Origin: an uncultured Prevotella sp.
GTDB lineage: Bacteria; Bacteroidota; Bacteroidia; Bacteroidales; Bacteroidaceae
Length of the DNA stretch: 13,144 nucleotides
Assembly (NCBI GenBank): GCA_900553155.1
Contig: USCM01000031.1
Span: 1 to 13,144 of the forward strand
Direction: 5' to 3'
Of the stretch, positions 7,530 through 13,144 are shown piece after piece. The translations under genes were made by a program, and so were the position numbers. The notes under the pieces are model-generated. The model worked only from the letters and a program-made list of their open reading frames with translations, was not told where the DNA came from and did no database searches. Every line of letters begins with the position of its first letter. Within the stretch, counting starts at the first letter, position 1.

Positions 7530-7715
7530 ATGAAGAAGACATATCAAACACCGGTTGTCACTGCTATCGACATTGCTGTTGAGAGCCAGATACTCACTGC
7601 AAGCCTTGGCTTCGGCGATACCCCAATAGACAATCCTGGGGGGGCAGATTCTCCAGGAATGGGATACATCATGGACGACGAGGAGAACGAAGACGACGGT
7701 TCGTACTGGAAGTAA
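7530..7715 (+). CDS. Small acidic peptide of unknown function
   Basis: A 61-residue protein I cannot assign to a characterised family. It begins MKKTYQTPVVTAIDI, a start I recall from many unannotated short Bacteroidales proteins, continues through VESQILTASLGFG, then a Gly/Pro/Asp stretch (DTPIDNPGGADSPGMGY), and ends very acidic (MDDEENEDDG) with SYWK. There is no Cys, hydrophobic signal peptide or transmembrane segment. An A/G-rich stretch (AAAGAAAG) precedes the ATG. It lies 69 bases after the leucine-rich repeat gene and shares the strong terminator that follows, so the two may be co-transcribed. The two-part layout, a conserved head and a variable Gly-rich tail, invites comparison with peptide precursors, but no modification enzyme or transporter is next to it. 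Confidence 0.72.
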   Translation: MKKTYQTPVVTAIDIAVESQILTASLGFGDTPIDNPGGADSPGMGYIMDDEENEDDGSYWK

Positions 7716-7718
7716 TCT

Positions 7719-7764
7719 AAAAACACCATCACACCCAAAAGGCTGTGATGGTGTTTTTCTTTTG
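7719..7764 (+). terminator. Strong intrinsic terminator
   Basis: Arms AAAAACACCATCACA (7719-7733) and TGTGATGGTGTTTTT (7744-7758) pair perfectly over 15 bp. Two further C-G pairs are possible inside the loop CCCAAAAGGC. The stem runs into a T-rich tract (TTTTTCTTTTG), and A-residues lead it on the other side, so it could work in both directions. It starts three bases after the small peptide stop codon and separates that unit from the symporter gene. Confidence 0.92.
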
Positions 7765-7810
7765 TACTATTTTTTTTGCTCGCTTATTCTTTTAATGTGA
7801 TAAAAAGCCG

Positions 7811-7818
7811 TACTTTTG
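7811..7818 (+). promoter_or_regulatory. Bacteroidetes -7 promoter box for the symporter
   Basis: TACTTTTG matches the Bacteroidetes primary sigma factor box TAnnTTTG. No good -33 TTTG is seen at the usual spacing; the nearest TTTG (7775-7778) is 32 bases away. Transcription should begin a few bases after the box, which places it at or near the ATG at 7824, so the transcript may have no 5' leader. Confidence 0.72.
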
Positions 7819-7823
7819 CAAGC

Positions 7824-9059
7824 ATGAAACAGAATAAGATATCATTGAGCAGCAAGCAGTATGCTGTGCCGTTCGTACTCATCACCTCACTCTTCTTTAT
7901 GTGGGGCTTTGCACGTGCCATACTCGACGTGCTCAACAAGCATTTCCAGAACGAGCTCGACATCACCATAACACAGTCGTCGCTCATTCAGGTTACAACC
8001 TATCTTGGCTACTTCCTCATGGCTATTCCAGCCGGACTGTTTATCAACCGACAGGGTTATAGACGTGGAGTGGTGCTCGGACTCTTGCTCTTCGGTCTTG
8101 GCTCGCTCGCCTTTATCCCTTGCTCGGCAGCCGGAACATTCTATGCCTACCTTATAGCCTTGTTCGTTATAGGCTGCGGTCTGGTGTTCCTTGAGACCTC
8201 CGCCAACCCTTACGTCACCGAACTTGGACCTAAGGAGACGGCTACCGCACGTCTCAACTTCTCGCAGTCGTTTAATGGTGTAGGCTCAATGTTTGCCACA
8301 TTGGTGGTGGGCAGCTTCCTCTTTCAGGACAGCGGAGCGGGCGATGTAGGCAATGGTTCGGGCGGCAATGCCGTGGTGCCGTATGCCATCATGGGTGCCG
8401 TGGTGATGATTATAGCCATCGTCTTCGCACGTGTCAACCTGCCAGAGATACACCACGACGACGATAAGGACACACAGGAGGGCGGACACAACCTCTCGCG
8501 TCTCTTCAGCAACTCATGGTTTGTCTTCGGTCTCTTGGCGTTGCTTGCCTACGAGGTGGCTGAGATATCAATCAATTCCTACTTCATCAACTTCGTAACG
8601 GGACAGGAGTGGATGTCGGCTGCCACTGGTTCCACTATCCTTACCGTGGCTCTTGGCCTCTTTATGCTTGCCCGTTTCGTGGGTGCGGCTATCATGAGCA
8701 ATATGGCGGCAGAGAAGTATCTGCTTATCTGCGCTGTGGGTTCGGTGGTGTGCATAGGCGTTATGCTGCTCGACTTTGGCAAGACAGTATCTGTGAGTGC
8801 TTTGCTGTGCAACTATATGTTTGAGGCTATCATGTTCCCGACAATCTTCTCGCTCACGCTGCGTGGATTGGGCGGACTTACCAAGAGTGCCTCGTCCATA
8901 CTGATGATGACGCCGGTTGGCGGTTGCGGCTTCTTGCTTATGGGCTTGGTTGCCGACAACACCGGCAACATGGTTGTGCCGTTCTTTATCCCCCTCATCG
9001 GCTTCGCCTTCGTCCTTGCCTACGCTTACAAGTGTGTTAAGCGAGGATTTATAAAATAA
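7824..9059 (+). CDS. FucP/GluP-family sugar:proton symporter (MFS)
   Basis: A 411-residue inner-membrane transporter of the major facilitator superfamily, fucose/glucose/galactose permease branch, with about 12 hydrophobic segments. It opens with AVPFVLITSLFFMWGFARAILDVL in the first helix. Asp35 in AILDVLN and Glu124 in FLETSANPYV correspond to E. coli FucP Asp46 and Glu135, the residues needed for proton-coupled transport, with the same 89-residue separation. NRQGYRRGVVLG after helix 2 is the usual MFS loop. I chose ATG 7824 over the in-frame 7776 start because the TAnnTTTG box at 7811-7818 lies between them and family members begin close to this point. The substrate, a hexose or deoxyhexose, cannot be fixed from sequence. 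A role in taking up glucose freed by the GH97 enzymes is plausible but rests on proximity only. Confidence 0.93.
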   Translation: MKQNKISLSSKQYAVPFVLITSLFFMWGFARAILDVLNKHFQNELDITITQSSLIQVTTYLGYFLMAIPAGLFINRQGYRRGVVLGLLLFGLGSLAFIPCSAAGTFYAYLIALFVIGCGLVFLETSANPYVTELGPKETATARLNFSQSFNGVGSMFATLVVGSFLFQDSGAGDVGNGSGGNAVVPYAIMGAVVMIIAIVFARVNLPEIHHDDDKDTQEGGHNLSRLFSNSWFVFGLLALLAYEVAEISINSYFINFVTGQEWMSAATGSTILTVALGLFMLARFVGAAIMSNMAAEKYLLICAVGSVVCIGVMLLDFGKTVSVSALLCNYMFEAIMFPTIFSLTLRGLGGLTKSASSILMMTPVGGCGFLLMGLVADNTGNMVVPFFIPLIGFAFVLAYAYKCVKRGFIK

Positions 9060-9098
9060 TCATAGGTGTTTAGCTGATATTTGCAAGAAAATGATTAT
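9056..9098 (+). repeat. 8-bp inverted repeat flanking the kinase promoter
   Basis: ATAATCAT (9056-9063) and ATGATTAT (9091-9098) are complementary, 27 bases apart. The left copy overlaps the symporter stop codon and the right copy overlaps the first bases of the kinase -7 box. It could be a two-site operator for the operon, possibly for its own LytTR regulator, but an A/T-rich 8-mer can arise by chance. Confidence 0.3.
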
Positions 9099-9103
9099 CT
9101 TTG
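9096..9103 (+). promoter_or_regulatory. Bacteroidetes -7 promoter box for the two-component operon
   Basis: TATCTTTG is a full match to TAnnTTTG. TTTA at 9069-9072, 23 bases upstream, is a possible -33 element with one mismatch. The box covers the alternative TTG start at 9101, so translation must begin downstream, at ATG 9128 or 9131. Confidence 0.75.
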
Positions 9104-9127
9104 GCGACAAGATACAAAAATAGGTCA

Positions 9128-11206
9128 ATGATGAAGAAACCAACGCTCACTACGTTCCTAATATGTGTCATTGTCGCCATACAAACTGCTATATCGTGCT
9201 CACCAACAGCCGATAACGAAGCCAAACTACGACGCGAACGACTACGCCAATTCGACGACTCAATAACGTCCCTTGTTCCATCTGTGCTCGACAGCATTAA
9301 TAGTGCGATAACCCAGACACAACAAACGCTTGCCCGAAAGCAAGCCGACAACACTATAACCTCGTCCGATAGTCTAAGCTTGCAAGAGTATCGGATGTGC
9401 TTGGCACGCTACTATTGGCTGTCCGACCATCCCGAGAAAGCCGATACTATCGTGCAGGATATCGTCAACTTTGTACGCCGACAGGACGGCGGCTACTACG
9501 ATAAACACAAGGTGTGCAGCACCGAAAGGCTCAACGCCCTTATGGCTAACGCCCTTCAGCTGCAGGCTGCACGCAACCACAACTTCCACCGCGAACCCAA
9601 ACAGACTCTCGATATGTACACCGAGTCGTACCGACTCCTGCTCCATAGCGATGTAAAGGAGGCGCTGCCTAAGGCTTGCGCCAACCTTGCCGACGCCTAT
9701 ATCCAGGTGAACGACATACCAGGTGCAGCCAAGTGGTACCGACGTGCCCTCTTTCTTGTCGACTCGCTCGGCCTGCCCGAGAAGGAGAACATAACCCTCT
9801 ATATGGGTTTGGCACAAATATATTTGTCGCTTCACGACTTCCACTCGGCACAAATATATTACAACGAGACCGAGCGTTATTTCCGATTGATGTCGCCGCA
9901 GATGCAGGCTTACCACATCAACAACCTCGGCAACTTCTATTATTACACCAAGGACTATGCCAAGGCGCTCGCCACCTTCAAGCGAATGGAGCGCCTGCTC
10001 ATAGACAGAGGCATGGCAAACAAGTTTGATATGTACCTCTGTCGTGTCAACCTTGCCGACGTCTACTTCAACCTCGGACGCTTGGCAGAAGCCCGCCATT
10101 GCCTCCAACTGTCGGAGCCTTACTTCCGCAAGAACGGCGACGCCACCGCCCTGTACTATTGCAACACCATACATATAGGCATTGCTGCACGTGAAGGCAA
10201 CGCTGCCGAGGTAGAACGGGTGCTTCGCAGCGAGCACCTCACCCACGAGATGCCCTACGCCATGGTGAACATACGCAACCAATACCTGCGCCGCTACTAC
10301 GAGCAGAAGGGCAACTACCGTCAGGCTTACGCCAATCTGCAAGCCAACATAAGCTACGACGACTCGTTGGAGCACAACCGCTCTAATATGCGTTCGGCTG
10401 AGATTATGGCCCGATTCACCGCCGACACCTTGCAGCTGCACCACGACCTTGCATTAGAGCATAAGAATGCGATGATACAGACAGCCAACATGAAGACCAC
10501 AGTGGCTGTATCAGTGGCTGTAGTGCTGCTCTTGTTGCTCGTGATGTGGATGATGTACATACGCAAGAAGCAGCTGCAAGACCAGGTGAACATAATGAAC
10601 CTAAAGCTCAACAACGTGCGCAACCGCATCTCGCCCCACTTTATGTTCAACGTACTTAACAACAAGATACTGAAGTCGGGCAAGGAGGAAGCGTCCGAAC
10701 TGATGGAGCTTGCACGCTTGATACGCACCAATCTCGATATGTCGAGTCAGCCGTTTATGTACCTTAACCGCGAACTTGAGTTTGTCGAACAATATATTAA
10801 GGTAGAGCGCTATCTGCTTGGCGACGACTTCTACTTCTGCATCAACACGTCTCCGGATGTTGATACAGCCAAGGTGCGCATACCGGCGATGTTCTTGCAG
10901 ATACTTACAGAGAACGCCATAGTGCACGGACTTAAAGGACTGGAGGGACACAAGGAGCTGCATATAAGTATAAGCAGGCAGCAGGACGTAACCATAATAC
11001 GTGTAAGCGACAACGGACCAGGCTTCAACGCACGCCGCGCACTGAAGAAGGGCACCGGACTTGGCATCATATCGCAGACCATTGCCGTTACCAACGAGCA
11101 CAACAAGCATAAGATGCGCTTCGAGATAAAGAACCGTGAGGACGACAAGGGCAACGTTGTGGGATGCGAAGCCACACTGAAGGTGCCCGACAACATTAAA
11201 ATTTAA
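9128..11206 (+). CDS. Sensor histidine kinase, LytS/His_kinase type, with TPR-like sensor region
   Basis: A 692-residue membrane sensor kinase (start ATG 9128; ATG 9131 is equally possible). The N-terminus KKPTLTTFLICVIVAIQTAISCS is a signal peptide or weak lipobox (AIS-Cys). Residues about 60-440 are helical and TPR-like, with repeated units such as ALPKACANLADAYIQVNDIPG and AYHINNLGNFYYYTKDYAKALATF; they should lie outside the cytoplasm. A single membrane helix (about 457-478, rich in Leu/Val) is followed by a coiled linker and the kinase core. His504 in ISPHFMFNVLNN is the phosphoacceptor of the His_kinase family. Asn596 in LTENAIVHG is the N box, DNGPG (628-632) and GTGLGI (642-647) the nucleotide-binding glycine boxes. 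All key residues are present. Its response regulator starts 11 bases downstream. The signal sensed is unknown. Confidence 0.93.
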   Translation: MMKKPTLTTFLICVIVAIQTAISCSPTADNEAKLRRERLRQFDDSITSLVPSVLDSINSAITQTQQTLARKQADNTITSSDSLSLQEYRMCLARYYWLSDHPEKADTIVQDIVNFVRRQDGGYYDKHKVCSTERLNALMANALQLQAARNHNFHREPKQTLDMYTESYRLLLHSDVKEALPKACANLADAYIQVNDIPGAAKWYRRALFLVDSLGLPEKENITLYMGLAQIYLSLHDFHSAQIYYNETERYFRLMSPQMQAYHINNLGNFYYYTKDYAKALATFKRMERLLIDRGMANKFDMYLCRVNLADVYFNLGRLAEARHCLQLSEPYFRKNGDATALYYCNTIHIGIAAREGNAAEVERVLRSEHLTHEMPYAMVNIRNQYLRRYYEQKGNYRQAYANLQANISYDDSLEHNRSNMRSAEIMARFTADTLQLHHDLALEHKNAMIQTANMKTTVAVSVAVVLLLLLVMWMMYIRKKQLQDQVNIMNLKLNNVRNRISPHFMFNVLNNKILKSGKEEASELMELARLIRTNLDMSSQPFMYLNRELEFVEQYIKVERYLLGDDFYFCINTSPDVDTAKVRIPAMFLQILTENAIVHGLKGLEGHKELHISISRQQDVTIIRVSDNGPGFNARRALKKGTGLGIISQTIAVTNEHNKHKMRFEIKNREDDKGNVVGCEATLKVPDNIKI

Positions 11207-11217
11207 AAACCAGACTT

Positions 11218-12018
11218 ATGATGAACATAGTGATTGTTGACGACGAGAAGAATTGTGTAGAGGCTCTCGCCGACAAGCTTAAGCAATACGACGGCACCAA
11301 TGTGGTGGGTGTGGCATACAATGGAATGGACGGGTTGAAGCTGATGAGCGAGCATAGACCCGACTTGATGTTTCTCGACGTCGAGCTGCCCGACATCTCC
11401 GGCATAGAGTTTCTTGAGCGCATCGAGGAGATAAGCGACGGCCGTTGTCGTGTGGTGATGTACACATCGCACGGCCGATATATGTTGCCGGCGTTCCGCA
11501 ACAAGGCGTTCGACTATCTGATGAAGCCGATAGACGACAATGAGCTGCGCACCATATTGCGTCGTGTATGTATAGACCGACGCCCTACAAAGCCTCAGAC
11601 AGCCCTTGCCGATACTTCAAACAATATGGTATCGGCATACGATGCTCTCAACAGTGACGGCATAGCCAAGCGCAACGACGGCAAACTGCTGATATATACC
11701 AACTCTGTCGACTTCTTGCTTGTGGACATACGCGACATCTGCGTCTTTACGTATAATCATGAGTTGCGTATATGGGAGGTGACGGTGTCGGGTCGTCCGG
11801 CACCGGTTAGGCTAAAGCGCAATGTAAGCAGTGATATGATTCTGGAGCTTGACGAGGCATTGGTGCGTGTAAGCCAGAAGCATATCATCAACCTTAGTTA
11901 TCTTATAGAGGTGGCAGACAACACCTGCCACTTCTATCCGCCGTTCGACAAGTTGGACGACGTAAAGGTAGGGCGCCTATTTAGAAAGAAGCTTATCGAC
12001 CGCTTCAGCAGTTTTTAG
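11218..12018 (+). CDS. LytTR-family response regulator
   Basis: A 266-residue cytoplasmic transcription factor. The receiver domain (about 3-120) has the acidic pair Asp8-Asp9 in IVDDE, phosphoacceptor Asp54 in LMFLDVELPD, Thr83 in MYTSH and Lys103 in YLMKPID. A linker leads to a LytTR DNA-binding domain (about 155-266), seen as GKLLIYTNSVDFLLVDIRD and LVRVSQKHIINLSYL, the usual 'F.R.h.s.IVNL..I' pattern. It is paired with the kinase 11 bases upstream, and phosphotransfer from His504 of that protein to Asp54 is expected. Two ATGs in a row (11218, 11221) leave the first residue uncertain. It ends 13 bases from the stop of a convergent gene. Its targets cannot be read from the window. Confidence 0.94.
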   Translation: MMNIVIVDDEKNCVEALADKLKQYDGTNVVGVAYNGMDGLKLMSEHRPDLMFLDVELPDISGIEFLERIEEISDGRCRVVMYTSHGRYMLPAFRNKAFDYLMKPIDDNELRTILRRVCIDRRPTKPQTALADTSNNMVSAYDALNSDGIAKRNDGKLLIYTNSVDFLLVDIRDICVFTYNHELRIWEVTVSGRPAPVRLKRNVSSDMILELDEALVRVSQKHIINLSYLIEVADNTCHFYPPFDKLDDVKVGRLFRKKLIDRFSSF

Positions 12019-12031
12019 GCGCCTTAGTTTC

Positions 12032-12865
12032 CTACCCCTTAAGACGTATGCCGAAATCGCCCACTTCTATCAGTCGGCGTTTGTACAGGTCGCCCACGGC
12101 TCGCTTGTACACCTTCTTGCTCACCTGGAAGCGACGCTTGATGTCCTCGGCGTCGCTCTTGTCGCCAAGGTCGCAGGTACCGCCGTTGTCGTTGAGGTAT
12201 TGCAGGAGCGTCTCCGAGAAGTCGAGAGTCTGCTGGCGACCCGTGGGTTGCAGCGTTACGTCTATCTTGCCGTCTGGTCTAACGGTGTTGATGTATCCCT
12301 TGACGCGGTCGCCCGTGTGCAGATAGCGGAACACCTGATCCTCGTAAACCAGTCCCGGGTAGCAGTTGTCTATAATCACCTTGAATCCCATCTCCGTCTT
12401 CTGCCACACCAAGAGGTCCACCTCCTGACCGTGGTTGTAGAAGGGGTGGCGCTCGCTGAAGTAGCGCTCAATCTTGGCAGATGCCATGATGCGGTACGAC
12501 TCCTCGTCGATATGCACGTGCACGATGTAGCTTTCGCCCTTCTGCATGCGCTTCTTCTGTTCGCGGAAGGGGCAGAAGAGGTCCTTCATCAGTCCCCAGT
12601 TGAGGAATGCTCCATACTCGTTTACCCACGAAACTTCAAGATATGCAAAGTCGCCCACCTTGCACAGCGGGTGCTCGGTGGTAGCCACAGGACGTTCGTC
12701 CTGGTCGAGATATATAAACACTTCAAGCTCGTCGCCCGGCTTCGTGCCTTCGGGTACGTAGCGTTTGGGCAGCAGAATCTCTCCCTCGTCGCCGCCGTCG
12801 AGATACAGTCCGAAGTCAACCTCCTTGACCACGGTCATCTTGTTGTAATCACCAAGTTTTATCAT
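12032..12865 (-). CDS. CvfB-like S1 RNA-binding protein
   Basis: A 277-residue predicted cytoplasmic RNA-binding protein of the CvfB/YitL family, close to the usual length. It begins with S1-like beta-barrel units: MTVVKEVDFGLYLDG at the N-terminus, YLEVSWVNEYGAFLNWGL at about 75-92, and TGDRVKGYINTVRPDGKIDV at about 185-204. A C-terminal winged-helix segment follows (SETLLQYLNDNGG, then IKRRFQVSKKVYKRAVGDLY and RLIEVGDFGIRL). CvfB influences virulence gene expression in staphylococci; its role in Bacteroidales is not established. The start overlaps the stop of the upstream ABC ATPase gene in an ATGA junction (12862-12865), so translation is probably coupled. I considered a general S1-domain protein without the winged helix, but the tail argues for CvfB. 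Confidence 0.88.
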   Translation of the reverse strand: MIKLGDYNKMTVVKEVDFGLYLDGGDEGEILLPKRYVPEGTKPGDELEVFIYLDQDERPVATTEHPLCKVGDFAYLEVSWVNEYGAFLNWGLMKDLFCPFREQKKRMQKGESYIVHVHIDEESYRIMASAKIERYFSERHPFYNHGQEVDLLVWQKTEMGFKVIIDNCYPGLVYEDQVFRYLHTGDRVKGYINTVRPDGKIDVTLQPTGRQQTLDFSETLLQYLNDNGGTCDLGDKSDAEDIKRRFQVSKKVYKRAVGDLYKRRLIEVGDFGIRLKG

Positions 12866-13144
12866 ATATTCTGTTTTATTTCTGTGAGTTCTGTGGGAGG
12901 TACATTTGTGGAAGGTGTATGTATTGGAGGTACATTCACAATTTTTCCGTCCTCAATATGAATAGTGCGGTCCGTAATCGAAGCTAAGTGTTCGTCGTGC
13001 GTCACGATGACGAAGGTCTGGCCGAACTTGTCCCTCAAGTCGAAGAAGAGCTGGTGCAGCTCCGCCTTGTTTTTAGAGTCGAGCGAGCCAGAAGGCTCGT
13101 CGGCGAGCACCACAGCCGGGTTGTTCACCAGGGCGCGCGCCACA
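12862..13144 (-). CDS. ABC transporter ATP-binding protein, LolD/MacB type, N-terminal part off-window
   Basis: The C-terminal 93 or so residues of an ABC ATPase; the frame remains open to the right edge, and the GTG at 13143 encodes the Val of VARAL rather than a start. The Walker B motif with D-loop (AVVLADEPSGSLD) and the H-loop (FVIVTHDEH) are intact. ADEPSGSLD followed by IVTHD is typical of the LolD/MacB/FtsE group, which powers lipoprotein release, macrolide export or cell-division complexes; these cannot be told apart without the N-terminus and a permease gene. After IHIEDGKI the protein carries a tail of about 25 residues with NVPP repeated twice, unusual for the family. Its TGA stop overlaps the ATG of the cvfB-like gene. 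Confidence 0.88.
   Translation of the reverse strand, partial: VARALVNNPAVVLADEPSGSLDSKNKAELHQLFFDLRDKFGQTFVIVTHDEHLASITDRTIHIEDGKIVNVPPIHTPSTNVPPTELTEIKQNI

Noticed and set aside
7776..7823. Upstream in-frame start for the symporter, adding 16 residues
   Set aside because: The added residues contain the likely promoter box at 7811-7818 and do not resemble the N-termini of family members.
9101..9127. TTG start for the histidine kinase, adding nine residues
   Set aside because: The TTG lies inside the -7 promoter box, so it would not be on the transcript; ATG 9128 or 9131 gives a normal signal peptide.
9811..9860. 14-bp direct repeat GGCACAAATATATT in the kinase gene, 36 bases apart
   Set aside because: It is in frame and encodes similar AQIY segments in adjacent helices of the TPR-like region, so protein repeat structure explains it.
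9374..10444. Long minus-strand open frame of 356 codons
   Set aside because: Antisense to the TPR-like part of the histidine kinase; low-complexity Val/His/Gly-rich product.
11972..12023. GGCGCCTA / TAGGCGCC inverted repeat across the response-regulator stop codon
   Set aside because: The 36-base loop and the lack of a T-run make it a poor terminator; the left arm is fixed by coding sequence.
12200..12961. Plus-strand open frame of 253 codons
   Set aside because: Antisense to the cvfB-like gene and to the end of the ABC ATPase, both supported by family motifs.

Overview
The window looks like part of a Bacteroidales chromosome, most likely Prevotella or a close relative. The evidence is the gene content: paralogous GH97 (SusB-type) glycosidases, fimbrillin and Mfa2-type lipoproteins with acidic residues after the lipobox cysteine, a BspA-type leucine-rich repeat protein, and a TPR/LytTR two-component pair. 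TAnnTTTG promoter boxes and weak or absent Shine-Dalgarno sequences fit as well. The genus is inference; no rRNA is present. I see no tRNA, rRNA, CRISPR array, transposase or integrase.

Region 1 (1-5627, + strand) is the right-hand part of a glycan-use locus. A GH97 glycosidase cut by the left edge is followed by an Mfa2/FimB-like lipoprotein, a fimbrillin-family lipoprotein that carries an extra C-terminal domain resembling SusE/SusF starch-binding modules, and a second, complete GH97. Gaps are 45 to 81 bases with no clear internal terminator, so the four genes are probably one operon that ends at a perfect 22-bp hairpin right after the second GH97. Both GH97 copies keep the glutamates used by the inverting alpha-glucosidase SusB. 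The locus therefore probably binds and cleaves alpha-glucans at the cell surface and in the periplasm; SusC/SusD homologues, if any, would lie off the left edge.

Region 2 (5628-7764, + strand) holds two further small perfect hairpins, a secreted BspA-like leucine-rich repeat protein with visibly AT-richer codons than its neighbours, and a 61-residue acidic peptide of unknown function. It ends with a strong intrinsic terminator.

Region 3 (7765-9059, + strand) is a FucP/GluP-type sugar:proton symporter. Its promoter box lies so close to the ATG that the mRNA may be leaderless. It could import monosaccharides released by enzymes such as the GH97s, but that link rests on proximity only.

Region 4 (9060-12018, + strand) is a two-gene regulatory operon: a membrane histidine kinase of the LytS/His_kinase type with an N-terminal TPR-like region predicted to be extracytoplasmic, and a LytTR response regulator. 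Its targets cannot be read from the window.

Region 5 (12032-13144, - strand) converges on region 4. It holds the C-terminal part of a LolD/MacB-type ABC ATPase, cut by the right edge, whose stop codon overlaps the start of a CvfB-like S1 RNA-binding protein in an ATGA junction.
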